The notes under the pieces are model-generated. The model worked only from the letters and a program-made list of their open reading frames with translations, had not been told where the DNA came from and did no database searches. Made by a program: the position numbers and the translations under genes. From NCBI GenBank assembly GCA_000333855.2, contig CM007342.1:436387-500386 (forward strand): a stretch of 64,000 bases of DNA, in the 5' to 3' direction. How positions within the stretch are numbered: position 1 is the first letter of the stretch; every line of letters starts with the position of its first letter. This document shows, in pieces, positions 40,401 through 48,112 of this stretch. Source of the DNA: Endotrypanum monterogeii (Eukaryota; Euglenozoa; Kinetoplastea; Trypanosomatida; Trypanosomatidae).

Positions 40401-42185
40401 CCCCCTCATCAGTTTCCGGAGCTGCGTCGTGTCACAGCCCTTGCGCTGCCGAAGGAGATGGGCGGTATCGCTGCCGTGGGGGTAAGCGCCCTCCACACAT
40501 CGCAATTGCAGAGTCTTTTTCACTGTCGAGGACCACGGCAAGATCCAACCTCAGCTGAGACCACGAGCAACGGCAGTGCCGCCAGTGCTCAACGCAATCC
40601 ACGGCACCCGTTGGAGCCCACCGCGCAGATCTTTCGCGCAACAGCACAACAGAATCGTGCGTGCCGGGCGGCAGCAGAGGCACACGGCGCCTCGGACAAA
40701 ACCGCTGCGGCCAGTGTTGCCTGTAATCGGCGCGACGCTGCTGGTCAAGGCAGTGCGCCACGTCACCCGGCACGGCTTGGTGGGCCCACCACTTTGATTA
40801 ACACCGGGGCCAGGGGCGACGGTAGCAAGAACCCTTCACACGCCCTCAGTGATTTTCCAGCACGCCTCTCGGAAACGTTCTCTGCCCTCTGGCGGAGCGT
40901 TGGTCGTTCGCAATCGGCAGAACCCCACCTCGACTCCGAACCCTCGAGAGTTGAAGAAAAGGTAGCGACATCAAAGCTCAAGAAACCCACTACCTCCTCC
41001 TGCTCCTCCCTCAACGCTGGTACTGACGCGCCGGGCACTGCCCTCTCCGAAGGCGAGCTTCTGCGCCAGTTGCGTGACGATGCGCTAGACGTTGTGTGCC
41101 CTTTTCTAGTACTTGTGACGCTGCCGTGCGACACTGTCTACGCCCTTGGAGTGCTTCTGCAGCTGCAACCCGGGGTTCGCCCCGGCAGCGTAGAGAATAC
41201 GGCTGGTAGAAGGGCTTCGACAGTGTGCTACATGCTGTATCCTCTCCTGAAGATGACAAGTCAAAGTCGGCTGCGGCACCTCGGTGTCGGTGCGGTGCAG
41301 TCGCCCGATAACCCACGACTCATCGTTGTCGCCACACCCTGCGAAGAGGGCTTCGTGCGTGTGGAGCCGCTCTTGCGACTTGAGTCGCCGCCACTGTCGA
41401 TGCAGCACGCACACCAGGTCGACGCGTCCCCAGACTCCGACCCGAGTGTGGGCTTCCAACAAATGGGCAAACTGGCAGTGGAGCACGGCGAAGGCTGGCG
41501 CCGCAGTCCGAGCCACGTCCTCGCCACATTGCCAATGCCGTACGGCGGACGCTGCACCGGCGTTGCGTGGTCACCAAACGGCCGCTTTCTTGTCGCCATC
41601 ACAGCCGAGGGCGTTATTTACCAGTGGGCCCGTGTGTACCTGCTGAACTCATCCCCTTCCCGAGCCAGCAACGCGTCCGCCGTCGCCGCCGCTGGTGCAA
41701 GAGTGACGGCATCAAAAGAAGATATGACCCGGGCTGGCGGCGAGAGGGTGACCGCTAAGCAACCCACAACACCCAGCAAGGGAGGAGGGGACACAAAGAT
41801 CTCGCCGACCGCGGGTGCCACTGCTGCGGCAGCGGCCAGGCGCCGCGGCTGCACCACAGACCAGTCCGACGCGATGAGCGGTGTGGCATCGCTGACGGCG
41901 AACTTCACCACACTTCTCGGGATCCCGATGGCAATCGCTGCAGGGCCTCCGTCCAGTCTGCCGTTTAGCGAAAATGCTGCTGCACGTGCGGCCTTCAGCG
42001 AAGAGGATGCCTGGCGGAAAAGTCTCCATCGTGAGCTAGAGCGACAGCGGCGTGCGCAAGCGGCCCTGAAGCTCGTGGCACACGCTGCGGCTGATGAGGA
42101 GGACGCTTTGTGTAGCAGCGACTATTTCCTAAACGACGACGACGCGCCAAACTCAGCCGTGACGAGAGACTCCTTCGAGGGGTGA
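37419..42185 (+). CDS. Large WD40-repeat protein, 1588 residues
   Basis: The first ~640 residues are low-complexity (Ser, Pro, Ala, His) and probably disordered, with a short basic helical segment near 90-130 (QQKMARDALRKQRRDARKAATAA). Degenerate WD40-type blades follow. These are near 669-700 (TCVGFSRTSDVYLVGTTSG), a clear blade near 755-800 (HGHTAAILSITF to GCVIVWNAS), one near 910-945 (FLSGDASGTVALWTY), and one near 1372-1408 (CTGVAWSPNGRFLVA to YQWARVY). Long insertions separate them. The C-terminus is charged and helical (WRKSLHRELERQRRAQAALKL). It is probably a scaffold; no specific family recognised. The blade-to-insertion ratio is extreme for a propeller. Confidence 0.82.
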   Translation: MHDGTSQQPCPLPTQVNRARRAELRLRSVLQRLNELQERGDNCERQHHDLAADAPESMRSLPQMSSPPSEYHNLVSPATTAEVSSSPCPLVFEWTMPSLTQRVQQKMARDALRKQRRDARKAATAASTTATASATAAEMVRNALSQPLGAVAVRFLSAAASGAPLRFPDVTTADGLARNGPAPSPSLPPQVSRSAHAQPVANTTPVPYSCMTQQQTDRDKHPASPTPASNIATMSILTSPQRIGRQPSRSSCSHHDHHQGRDTMASASPTSRNSADRKSIPRALPLPTSPPTGSTASPLSPYHVSPRHPSEDDRCRYRREYRHHHHHRQRRGASGNMEDPLAPTQNSRVASVSKHKPLPAPLGHQDGSPKTNRSQSAGVIGEGSISLLARTLREVSTAAFSTPSQARNEEGRLPAAHHCHRARHYNCSHLSGEPQREKRTSNVGGKVPSAADQRLLNSPCMSSTSSYGNWSESEGSWSSRRSPTSLAHMVRSPPSELFTPLTIPRNDRYDPHAPLLPLMSCYGDTPTREVLSHVPSTSTQCTADRSSTSVSSEWTLESSSTGAAFAVAASASAADLCVRDAQEKPLKTADPGNASSKTVGGPRQSDVHDHHQAIPRSPISNTQLSYGAEMDAIARGVVAPYVSYLFSPEARVTDLCHMKSRVGCSGPTSRLGATCVGFSRTSDVYLVGTTSGVLWKVPVGGDSEVVLATPLGSLWPPHAPASPKPTVSGITVGVGDPAGTASDAPGGGDSTLPPVPLHGHTAAILSITFNDDDSLFATTGMDGCVIVWNASTSAKLRRINSVWASSSSQSSSWLPVPTNGGVDTTASQRAPHLVCFMPQNNNYLLVSYVGSSELHLYNSSTGLPVTNVAGAGTARAPARKTSLRCRDAARKHVTNSHIAGDSPVPAAPSRAITALAVNPVSSPFFLSGDASGTVALWTYRAGDLAIVPTLRATTLVGNSSGQHARPRPSVVDPPRQGTLGSAGNGLEGTRLFPQPPHQFPELRRVTALALPKEMGGIAAVGVSALHTSQLQSLFHCRGPRQDPTSAETTSNGSAASAQRNPRHPLEPTAQIFRATAQQNRACRAAAEAHGASDKTAAASVACNRRDAAGQGSAPRHPARLGGPTTLINTGARGDGSKNPSHALSDFPARLSETFSALWRSVGRSQSAEPHLDSEPSRVEEKVATSKLKKPTTSSCSSLNAGTDAPGTALSEGELLRQLRDDALDVVCPFLVLVTLPCDTVYALGVLLQLQPGVRPGSVENTAGRRASTVCYMLYPLLKMTSQSRLRHLGVGAVQSPDNPRLIVVATPCEEGFVRVEPLLRLESPPLSMQHAHQVDASPDSDPSVGFQQMGKLAVEHGEGWRRSPSHVLATLPMPYGGRCTGVAWSPNGRFLVAITAEGVIYQWARVYLLNSSPSRASNASAVAAAGARVTASKEDMTRAGGERVTAKQPTTPSKGGGDTKISPTAGATAAAAARRRGCTTDQSDAMSGVASLTANFTTLLGIPMAIAAGPPSSLPFSENAAARAAFSEEDAWRKSLHRELERQRRAQAALKLVAHAAADEEDALCSSDYFLNDDDAPNSAVTRDSFEG

Positions 42186-42686
42186 AGGATACAAGCCGTA
42201 CCCCGGAGCATCTTACCGTCTGCAAGGGTACCAGCAAAAAAAAAAAAAATGTCTTAGGCATGTGTGTTTTCCCCTTGCCAGCTCTTTTCTATGGTGGTAT
42301 TTAGCTTTACGCTACACACAAATGATACGGCCACCTCCCTAGACCCTACCACCCTCTCAATATCGGCCTTGCTGCAAGTGCGGGGAGACATATCCCCTCG
42401 ATACGAGAGGCACAGAATCGAGCATTGAACTTCTTTCTCACTGGCCAGGACGGCGATGCGTGCACGCATCTCGTCTCTGTCACCGAGAGATACAAACCTA
42501 CCTGCACACTCACCACACCTTCCTCATCCTTCCCCCTTTTTGCTGCGCCACGACGTGTAACACACACACACACACACACACACTTCTGTGTTACCATCGA
42601 TACGGCCACGTACGTATCCTCTCACCTAGTACTTTCCGACCGCACCAGTCCTTATCGTTGCCATCCGGTAAACACTCCTCGTGATC
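42186..42686. other. Intergenic spacer
   Basis: No gene seen. An A13 run lies near 42237-42249, a CT-rich stretch near 42515-42545, and a (CA)n tract at about 42559-42583, roughly 100 nt before the next ATG. Confidence 0.75.
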
Positions 42687-43178
42687 ATGCTTCGCCACAC
42701 CGCCGTGCAGCTCAACACTTACCTCACGCGGTCCGTCGCGACACCTCCCATCTCTGTCATCCGCACAGGGCCTAAGTGGTGGGCCGAGCCAGAGCGAATG
42801 GTGAAGCACAAGATCATGTACTTCACCATGGGCATCGATCAGCTGCCACTGCGCCGCACCGCTGTCATCCAAAACGACTTGAAGCGTTTTCATATGTGCA
42901 AGCCACCGCCGCGCGTTGGCGATGCCACGGGGTACAAGCGCTCGCGCGGCGCGCAGCTGACAACATGGTACCGGCGCATCCAGTACCAGGAGTACCACCT
43001 GCAACACCTCTTCGTGCGCCACATGTGGGGTCTGCTACGCATGTACCCAGGCAACACCACCAAGATCCAAGGCAAAGCAGACGACGGCTACGTCGGCTAC
43101 GACTCCGTCCACTTCCATCGGTACAACCGGTCGCCCCTGCCTTTCCCGGCACGCGAAATCTACGAGCGTCGAAAGTAA
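42687..43178 (+). CDS. Small basic protein, probably mitochondrial, unknown family
   Basis: A 163-residue protein, the last gene of the plus-strand block. The N-terminus (MLRHTAVQLNTYLTRSV) is amphipathic, with Arg and no acids for the first ~30 residues, as mitochondrial presequences are. The rest is rich in Arg, Tyr, His and Trp (KWWAEPERMVKHK, TWYRRIQYQEYHLQHLFVRHMWGLLRMYP) with no membrane helix. That composition is common among mitoribosomal or respiratory-complex accessory proteins of kinetoplastids; I cannot say which, and no family is recognised. The in-frame GTG at 42681 is rejected in favour of the ATG at 42687. Confidence 0.82.
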   Translation: MLRHTAVQLNTYLTRSVATPPISVIRTGPKWWAEPERMVKHKIMYFTMGIDQLPLRRTAVIQNDLKRFHMCKPPPRVGDATGYKRSRGAQLTTWYRRIQYQEYHLQHLFVRHMWGLLRMYPGNTTKIQGKADDGYVGYDSVHFHRYNRSPLPFPAREIYERRK

Positions 43179-43982
43179 AGGTCACATGCACCTTTGCTTT
43201 CGGATCCCGCCTCCAACCGCTTCTCCTCACAGACACACACCCCTGCTGTGGGCGTGTGTGTATGCGTTCGTCTCCTCGTGGGTGTTTTTTTTTTTTTTGG
43301 TGCTTGCGCACACAGTGATTATCGTGCTCATAGGCGTGCCAGATTGTTGGAGCATGTGCAAATGAGTACCAATAATGAATTTCAAAAAGAAACATATCAA
43401 AATGAAAGCCGAACGAACACGGGCACCATGCCTGCAGACAAGCCCCCGCCGGCCAGCGGCGGCGCCCCGCCCCCCTTCCCCCAGCCCACGAAAACATCCC
43501 CTGGCAACGCACGCACCCTCCCATCCACCCAGAACACAAGCCCCCCCCCTCAAAAAAAAAAAGCCCTACCGCATCCCCGGGGGGCCAGCATGGCCCGGCG
43601 CGAGGGGCCCCCGGCGGGGGCCACAAATGGGCCTTTTGGGAGGGATGGCGCAACGGCGGGAAGAAACAAGTAGTGCAAAGGCTGGCGTGGATAAGGGTCG
43701 GTCTGGCGCCTTCATTCGGCCTGGCACCGCCCCCGCGCGGGCCCCAAACGGCGAACGCCCGCAACACCGCAGCATGATTTACTTGTTTTTTGTTTTATTG
43801 TCTGTGATGGCACCGGTAGCAACCGTCTAAGAAGCACGCGCGCGTGGAAACATTAAACACCATTTTTTCTTCATTAACGATAGATCCCAACACCAAAGAG
43901 CTGGCCCGGTCCCCGACCTCTCTCTCTCCCCCCCCCTTCTGGTACTCCAGCAGCGTGCGCCGCCGGCGCGCCAGTCGTCTCC
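43179..43982. other. Convergent strand-switch region
   Basis: The plus-strand block ends at 43178 and the minus-strand block begins (by its 3' end) at 43983. In kinetoplastids such tail-to-tail junctions are sites of transcription termination, often with base J or tRNA genes. I see no tRNA here. It contains a (CA)n/(TG)n-rich stretch near 43225-43262, T14 near 43286-43299, and an unusual GC-rich block listed separately. Confidence 0.85.
43410..43775. other. GC-rich block in the strand-switch region, possible degenerate retroposon
   Basis: This 0.37-kb block is rich in G and C runs (GCCCCCGCCGG, CGGCGGCGCCCCGCCCCCC, GGCGGGGGCC), unlike the AT-rich DNA on both sides. It could be a SIDER-type degenerate retroposon, as these are GC-rich and common in Leishmania 3' UTRs, but I could not identify the conserved 5' signature, a poly(A) tail or a target duplication. 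Open frames across it on both strands are low-complexity and not supported. Confidence 0.4.
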
Positions 43983-46847
43983 TCACTTTTTGTAAATCAT
44001 CTTGGTTTGCTCGTTGGTGGCGACGCGGAAATGCCCTGGCATCGACTCTACGAGCCGCAGGACACCGCCGAAATATTCATTTGCTGCCCGCTGCACATTC
44101 ATAGATGCCCACAGCAGCAGCTGCGGTGCCTCGACCCCCGACTCGGGAATCAGCATGCGCACTGCCTGCACGACCTCCTCGCGCGTCATATGATCCTCGT
44201 CAGCGATCTCGTCCTCCAGCATTCGAACCACGTTCTCTTCCTCACTGTTTTCGCTGCCGTCAACTGTGGCAGACTTGGCGCCAGCGCGGATCGCCGTGCG
44301 CGTTACTTGTCTCACCTTTCGAATGGAATACACCCCCGGCGACGTCTCCGTGCAAGCGAACATCTTCGGGAATAGCTGCACAATGGTAACCAGACGGGGC
44401 GGCAAGAGCGCCCGCATTGCCGGGCTCGAGCAGTCCACAAGGTACGAGGCCGTGCACGGCTCATCATCGGGCATGACATAGTGGAAGACCAGTGCCAACT
44501 CCTTGGGGCTGTGATACGGGTTTTCCTGATGAATAGGGGCAATCGCCGTCACGTCATCAGCTGCCGGCTCCACCTCTCGCTGCGCCAGTGGATTCGACGG
44601 GTCGGCGCGACACACAAAGTGCTCGCCTACACGAAAAATCGCCGGATGGCGACTAAAGATCTTCTGCATCCCAGCATACCCACCCACAATCGTCTGCTCT
44701 GCCGCAGAAAGTCGCACGTAGATGTATTCTGGTCGATCCCACGCGACACACATGCCGTTGCAGAGCGCCATTATGGCGCGAACGTCCTCCGGATAGCTTT
44801 CCAGGTCCCCTACAAAATCGCTAAGCCAGCGCGCGCTGTCGGCGCCGGCACGACGCCGAACCAGTGGTATGTCGCTGTAGCGAGTTGTGAGTATCTCGAA
44901 GTCCTGTGGGAACCGGCGCACAAAGGCCATGAGAACTGGCTCCGTAAGGTTCTTTTTGATATAACGCTGCATTGTAAGGGATAGCGGGGCAAAGTATGTT
45001 GGACACACTCGGTACACAAACTTTGTGACGCTGCGGTCGAAGACGCTCTCTGTAGGCCGCAAGGGAACTCCGTCCACGCCGAGTGGCACAAGGCTATTGG
45101 CATCCCCGGTTGCCAGCTGAAGCTCCAACACCTCCCAGGCCTCTTCCTTTGTGAAACCGTGCGCTTCAGGGTGAAGGACAATGCTGCGCCGCACCTCAAC
45201 AGTGCCGCTCATGTCTCGCAACTCAAAGTAGAATGGCTGCCGACGGAACCACGCCAGAGTCGACGAGGCACGTATGTGCTTCTTCCGCACCTCCGGTGGA
45301 AGGTTGAGGTTACCGAGAGAGCCCCAGTTGACGGGCACGTACTTGAGAATCTCGTAAACATCTGCCTTGGTCGGCACCACCTCCTCCGACCCCCAGCCCC
45401 CGTAATTGTTCGCACGCGTAGCGACCGTCACGCGCGGCTGCACGTAGCGGAAGCGTGGTGGTGACTCGTCTTCCGGGTGGCGTAGCGCAACGAACGTGGC
45501 TGGATTGCGAGTCGTTCCACGCACCACCCACATCGATCTCGATGACAAGGCTGGGTAAGTCGTCGGAGCGTGTCCACCCACGCCTGCGGAGCTGCCGACG
45601 GTGACGACGACACCGTTGTTGTCCACGATAGACTCAAGGGTATCGATCCGAAGCCGTTTCAGAACATACCGCTCAGTCGACGTGAGAGGTGCGTGCGGCA
45701 CCACCGCCTCCTCACCCTCGTGAGGCGTATGTACACTCGTTGAGACAGTGGCTTCTCGGAGAATCATGTTATACAAGGTGGTAAGGTGAACATATCGAGA
45801 AAGGCACGAAACGGGGTCACCGGTCACAGAAGCGCGCTCGCGGCGCAGCTGAATCGACTTGTCCCAGCTGTGTAGCGCCCGCAGGAAAGCCTCCCTGATG
45901 ATCTTTTCTTTTTCGGCACTGCTCAACGCAGCACCCAATGCACTCTCATCGCCTGACTCATCAGATGCCGGTTGCGGCTCGCTTACTGCGGAAGCAACAT
46001 TGGCAACCTGGGGGCTGGAAGGTGCCGAGTAACGAGGCTGTGAGCAGGACTTCTTCACGTCTGACTTGCCGCCTGTGCCCCCGCCTGCCTGGAGCAACCA
46101 CGCTGCGGGGACGGTGGTGCGGACGTGAACAAGGCCATTGTAAGCCGTAGCTGGCGTAGTCCCGCGCTCGCTGACAGACGCTTGGACGGCCGGGTAAGCG
46201 CGCAGAGAGTCTAACGGTATTAGCTTGCCGCGCTCGTCCACGAGTTGCAGCAACTTCGACAATGTAATCCACTCCAGTGCATCTATATGGCGGCGAAATA
46301 TATCGTCCCGTGTGAGGGGTGACATCTTTTTCACAAAGTCCTTCACGGGCATGAACGGGGACGACGAGCTCGTGTCTACTGTGGGACTCGCCTCTGTCGA
46401 CGCCGCCCCATGAGCAACCTCGTGCCTGGCTACGGTGAGCGCTGCAAGCCGCTCTGCAACAGGATAATCAAAAAAAACCTTCTCCAACTCCTCTGCGCTT
46501 CCGACAAGAAGACTGGCATCATGACGATCGGCGGAGGTGGCGTAGAACCGCTGCTGCACACCAAGAGATGAAGCGGTGGTGAAGCGGACGCCGTTGCGGG
46601 GTTGCCAGACACACACGCACTGGAAGCAACCTTGCTGCGGGGCACCTATTGTGGTACAGAACAGGCGTCGAACAGAGAAGACTGTTTGTGTGCACGAACC
46701 CAGGGAGGGAAAATTCGCCGCCACGAGCGCAGGTGCCCCGATCCAAAAAGGACGACGCTGCCGGTGTAATGATGCTTTGACTCCGGTGCAGCGGGAGGCA
46801 GCTGCCTCGCCACTGAGCAGCAGCGACAACCACGCACCCAGCCGCAT
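43983..46847 (-). CDS. Probable mitochondrial protein with tandem winged-helix-like repeats
   Basis: A 954-residue protein. The ATG at 46847 (MRLGAWLSLLLSG) is used; the codon two earlier is GTG. The first ~100 residues are Arg-, Ser- and Ala-rich with almost no acids, as in a mitochondrial presequence. The rest repeats a pattern of hydrophobic-Arg-x-x-Pro-x-x-Phe followed by a strand-turn-strand. Examples are AWFRRQPFYFELRD, AFVRRFPQDFEILTT, KIFSRHPAIFRVGEH, TIVQLFPKMFACTET and RLVESMPGHFRVATN, several ending in VRR-like basic tips. This looks like winged-helix units in series. Between them is a conserved-looking segment (KYVPVNWGSLGNLNLPPEVRKKH). The C-terminus is KMIYKK. Nucleic-acid binding in mitochondrial RNA metabolism or translation is likely but inferred. 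It neighbours mitochondrial IF-2. Confidence 0.82.
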   Translation of the reverse strand: MRLGAWLSLLLSGEAAASRCTGVKASLHRQRRPFWIGAPALVAANFPSLGSCTQTVFSVRRLFCTTIGAPQQGCFQCVCVWQPRNGVRFTTASSLGVQQRFYATSADRHDASLLVGSAEELEKVFFDYPVAERLAALTVARHEVAHGAASTEASPTVDTSSSSPFMPVKDFVKKMSPLTRDDIFRRHIDALEWITLSKLLQLVDERGKLIPLDSLRAYPAVQASVSERGTTPATAYNGLVHVRTTVPAAWLLQAGGGTGGKSDVKKSCSQPRYSAPSSPQVANVASAVSEPQPASDESGDESALGAALSSAEKEKIIREAFLRALHSWDKSIQLRRERASVTGDPVSCLSRYVHLTTLYNMILREATVSTSVHTPHEGEEAVVPHAPLTSTERYVLKRLRIDTLESIVDNNGVVVTVGSSAGVGGHAPTTYPALSSRSMWVVRGTTRNPATFVALRHPEDESPPRFRYVQPRVTVATRANNYGGWGSEEVVPTKADVYEILKYVPVNWGSLGNLNLPPEVRKKHIRASSTLAWFRRQPFYFELRDMSGTVEVRRSIVLHPEAHGFTKEEAWEVLELQLATGDANSLVPLGVDGVPLRPTESVFDRSVTKFVYRVCPTYFAPLSLTMQRYIKKNLTEPVLMAFVRRFPQDFEILTTRYSDIPLVRRRAGADSARWLSDFVGDLESYPEDVRAIMALCNGMCVAWDRPEYIYVRLSAAEQTIVGGYAGMQKIFSRHPAIFRVGEHFVCRADPSNPLAQREVEPAADDVTAIAPIHQENPYHSPKELALVFHYVMPDDEPCTASYLVDCSSPAMRALLPPRLVTIVQLFPKMFACTETSPGVYSIRKVRQVTRTAIRAGAKSATVDGSENSEEENVVRMLEDEIADEDHMTREEVVQAVRMLIPESGVEAPQLLLWASMNVQRAANEYFGGVLRLVESMPGHFRVATNEQTKMIYKK

Positions 46848-47281
46848 AGGCACCTCACGCTGTAAGCTACCCTTGTCCTATATATACTATTTCTTGTTTT
46901 TGAAGCACCACCCCTTCGCTGTCGCTACATCAAACGTCGGTGAAAACCAGTTGTGTATGTATGTGGGTGCGCGCGTGGGGTTGGGTATCAGCTCGTCAAC
47001 TTCAACGATCACCTGCCTCCTTTGAGGGACCTCGCAAGGAAACCCAGAAAGAAAGGAAAACATTCAATTGCAGGCGCAGCATGACAGCCAAGCGATTCGA
47101 TAAAACATAATCAGGAAAATTTTGATACAAAATTATGAAAAAAGATGACACAGCACATCATAGGAGGAAAAACGAACTGAGATGAATTACAAGATGGCCA
47201 ACGGATTGACAACTGTAAAGCAAGAATGCCGAGATACGCACGACGGCAGCACATCCATATATATATATATATATATATATG

Positions 47282-47320
<39 letters not shown>

Positions 47321-47853
47321 ATACCACTCTCCCCATTGCGCAACCTTTGTGTATGGAATACTAACCACGGTGCGCAAATGCGTGGGCACAAGCCCTAAGA
47401 CCGATCCCCTTTTTGGATGGGGAGGATAGACCGACAAGGAAAATAAGTGTGTAAATGTGTGAGACAAAACAAAACTGTCCACGGTGAGGAACGAAATAAG
47501 GGCTCAAGCGTACACATGGTGAAGGCACACTCAATCATTAGGACGAATCTGCGAACCCACAAAAAAAGCCCTGGGTAAGGGAAAAGCAATGGGAACATAC
47601 CAAGAAAGGACAACGCGGGGTATGAGGGCAGCAGAGGGTGGCAGCACGCACACACACACACAGGTGTAGTCAACGGGGGGGAGGGGGGACGTAAGGTGCC
47701 AAGACGTATATGTTGAAGGGAGAACACGATCAAACCAACGAGCACTGACAACGTCCCCTGTGTGAAGCAGAGAGCAAGGTACCAAAGGGAGAAGGCAGCC
47801 CATGAGGCCCACACACAAAGGACAGCCAACTATGCTCTAACCACGGAGAGGGG

Positions 47854-47889
<36 letters not shown>

Positions 47890-48112
47890 AGTGATCACCA
47901 TCCCTACCGCAAGCTTAAGAAAAAAGGAGCCGATGTGAAGGCGGATTGCCATATCCCCTCGTCACCCGCCTCGACAGCCCTTTCTTCACGCACTAACCTT
48001 GAGAGTGAAATACTGTGTCCCCCCGTGACAGCTAGCCGCCCATGTCAACACCACCCGCCCCTGAATGCATACACCCAGGCACACACACACACAATCAATC
48101 TCATCCGAACTT
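46848..48112. other. Intergenic spacer between IF-2 and the repeat protein
   Basis: No gene seen. It contains (TA)n at about 47256-47280 joined to a long (TG)n array at 47283-47318, a shorter (CA)n near 47647-47662, a (TA)n array at about 47857-47886, and a (CA)n near 48077-48091 just beyond the IF-2 stop codon. Open frames here run through these arrays. Confidence 0.75.

Noticed and set aside
42865..43767. 300-codon minus-strand open frame over the strand-switch region
   Set aside because: It overlaps the real 42687-43178 gene and owes its length to the GC-rich block, where stop codons are rare. Its Gly/Pro/Trp/Cys composition is not protein-like.
43179..43982. tRNA gene in the strand-switch region
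   Set aside because: I looked for the paired A and B box signatures and clover-leaf arms on both strands and saw none.
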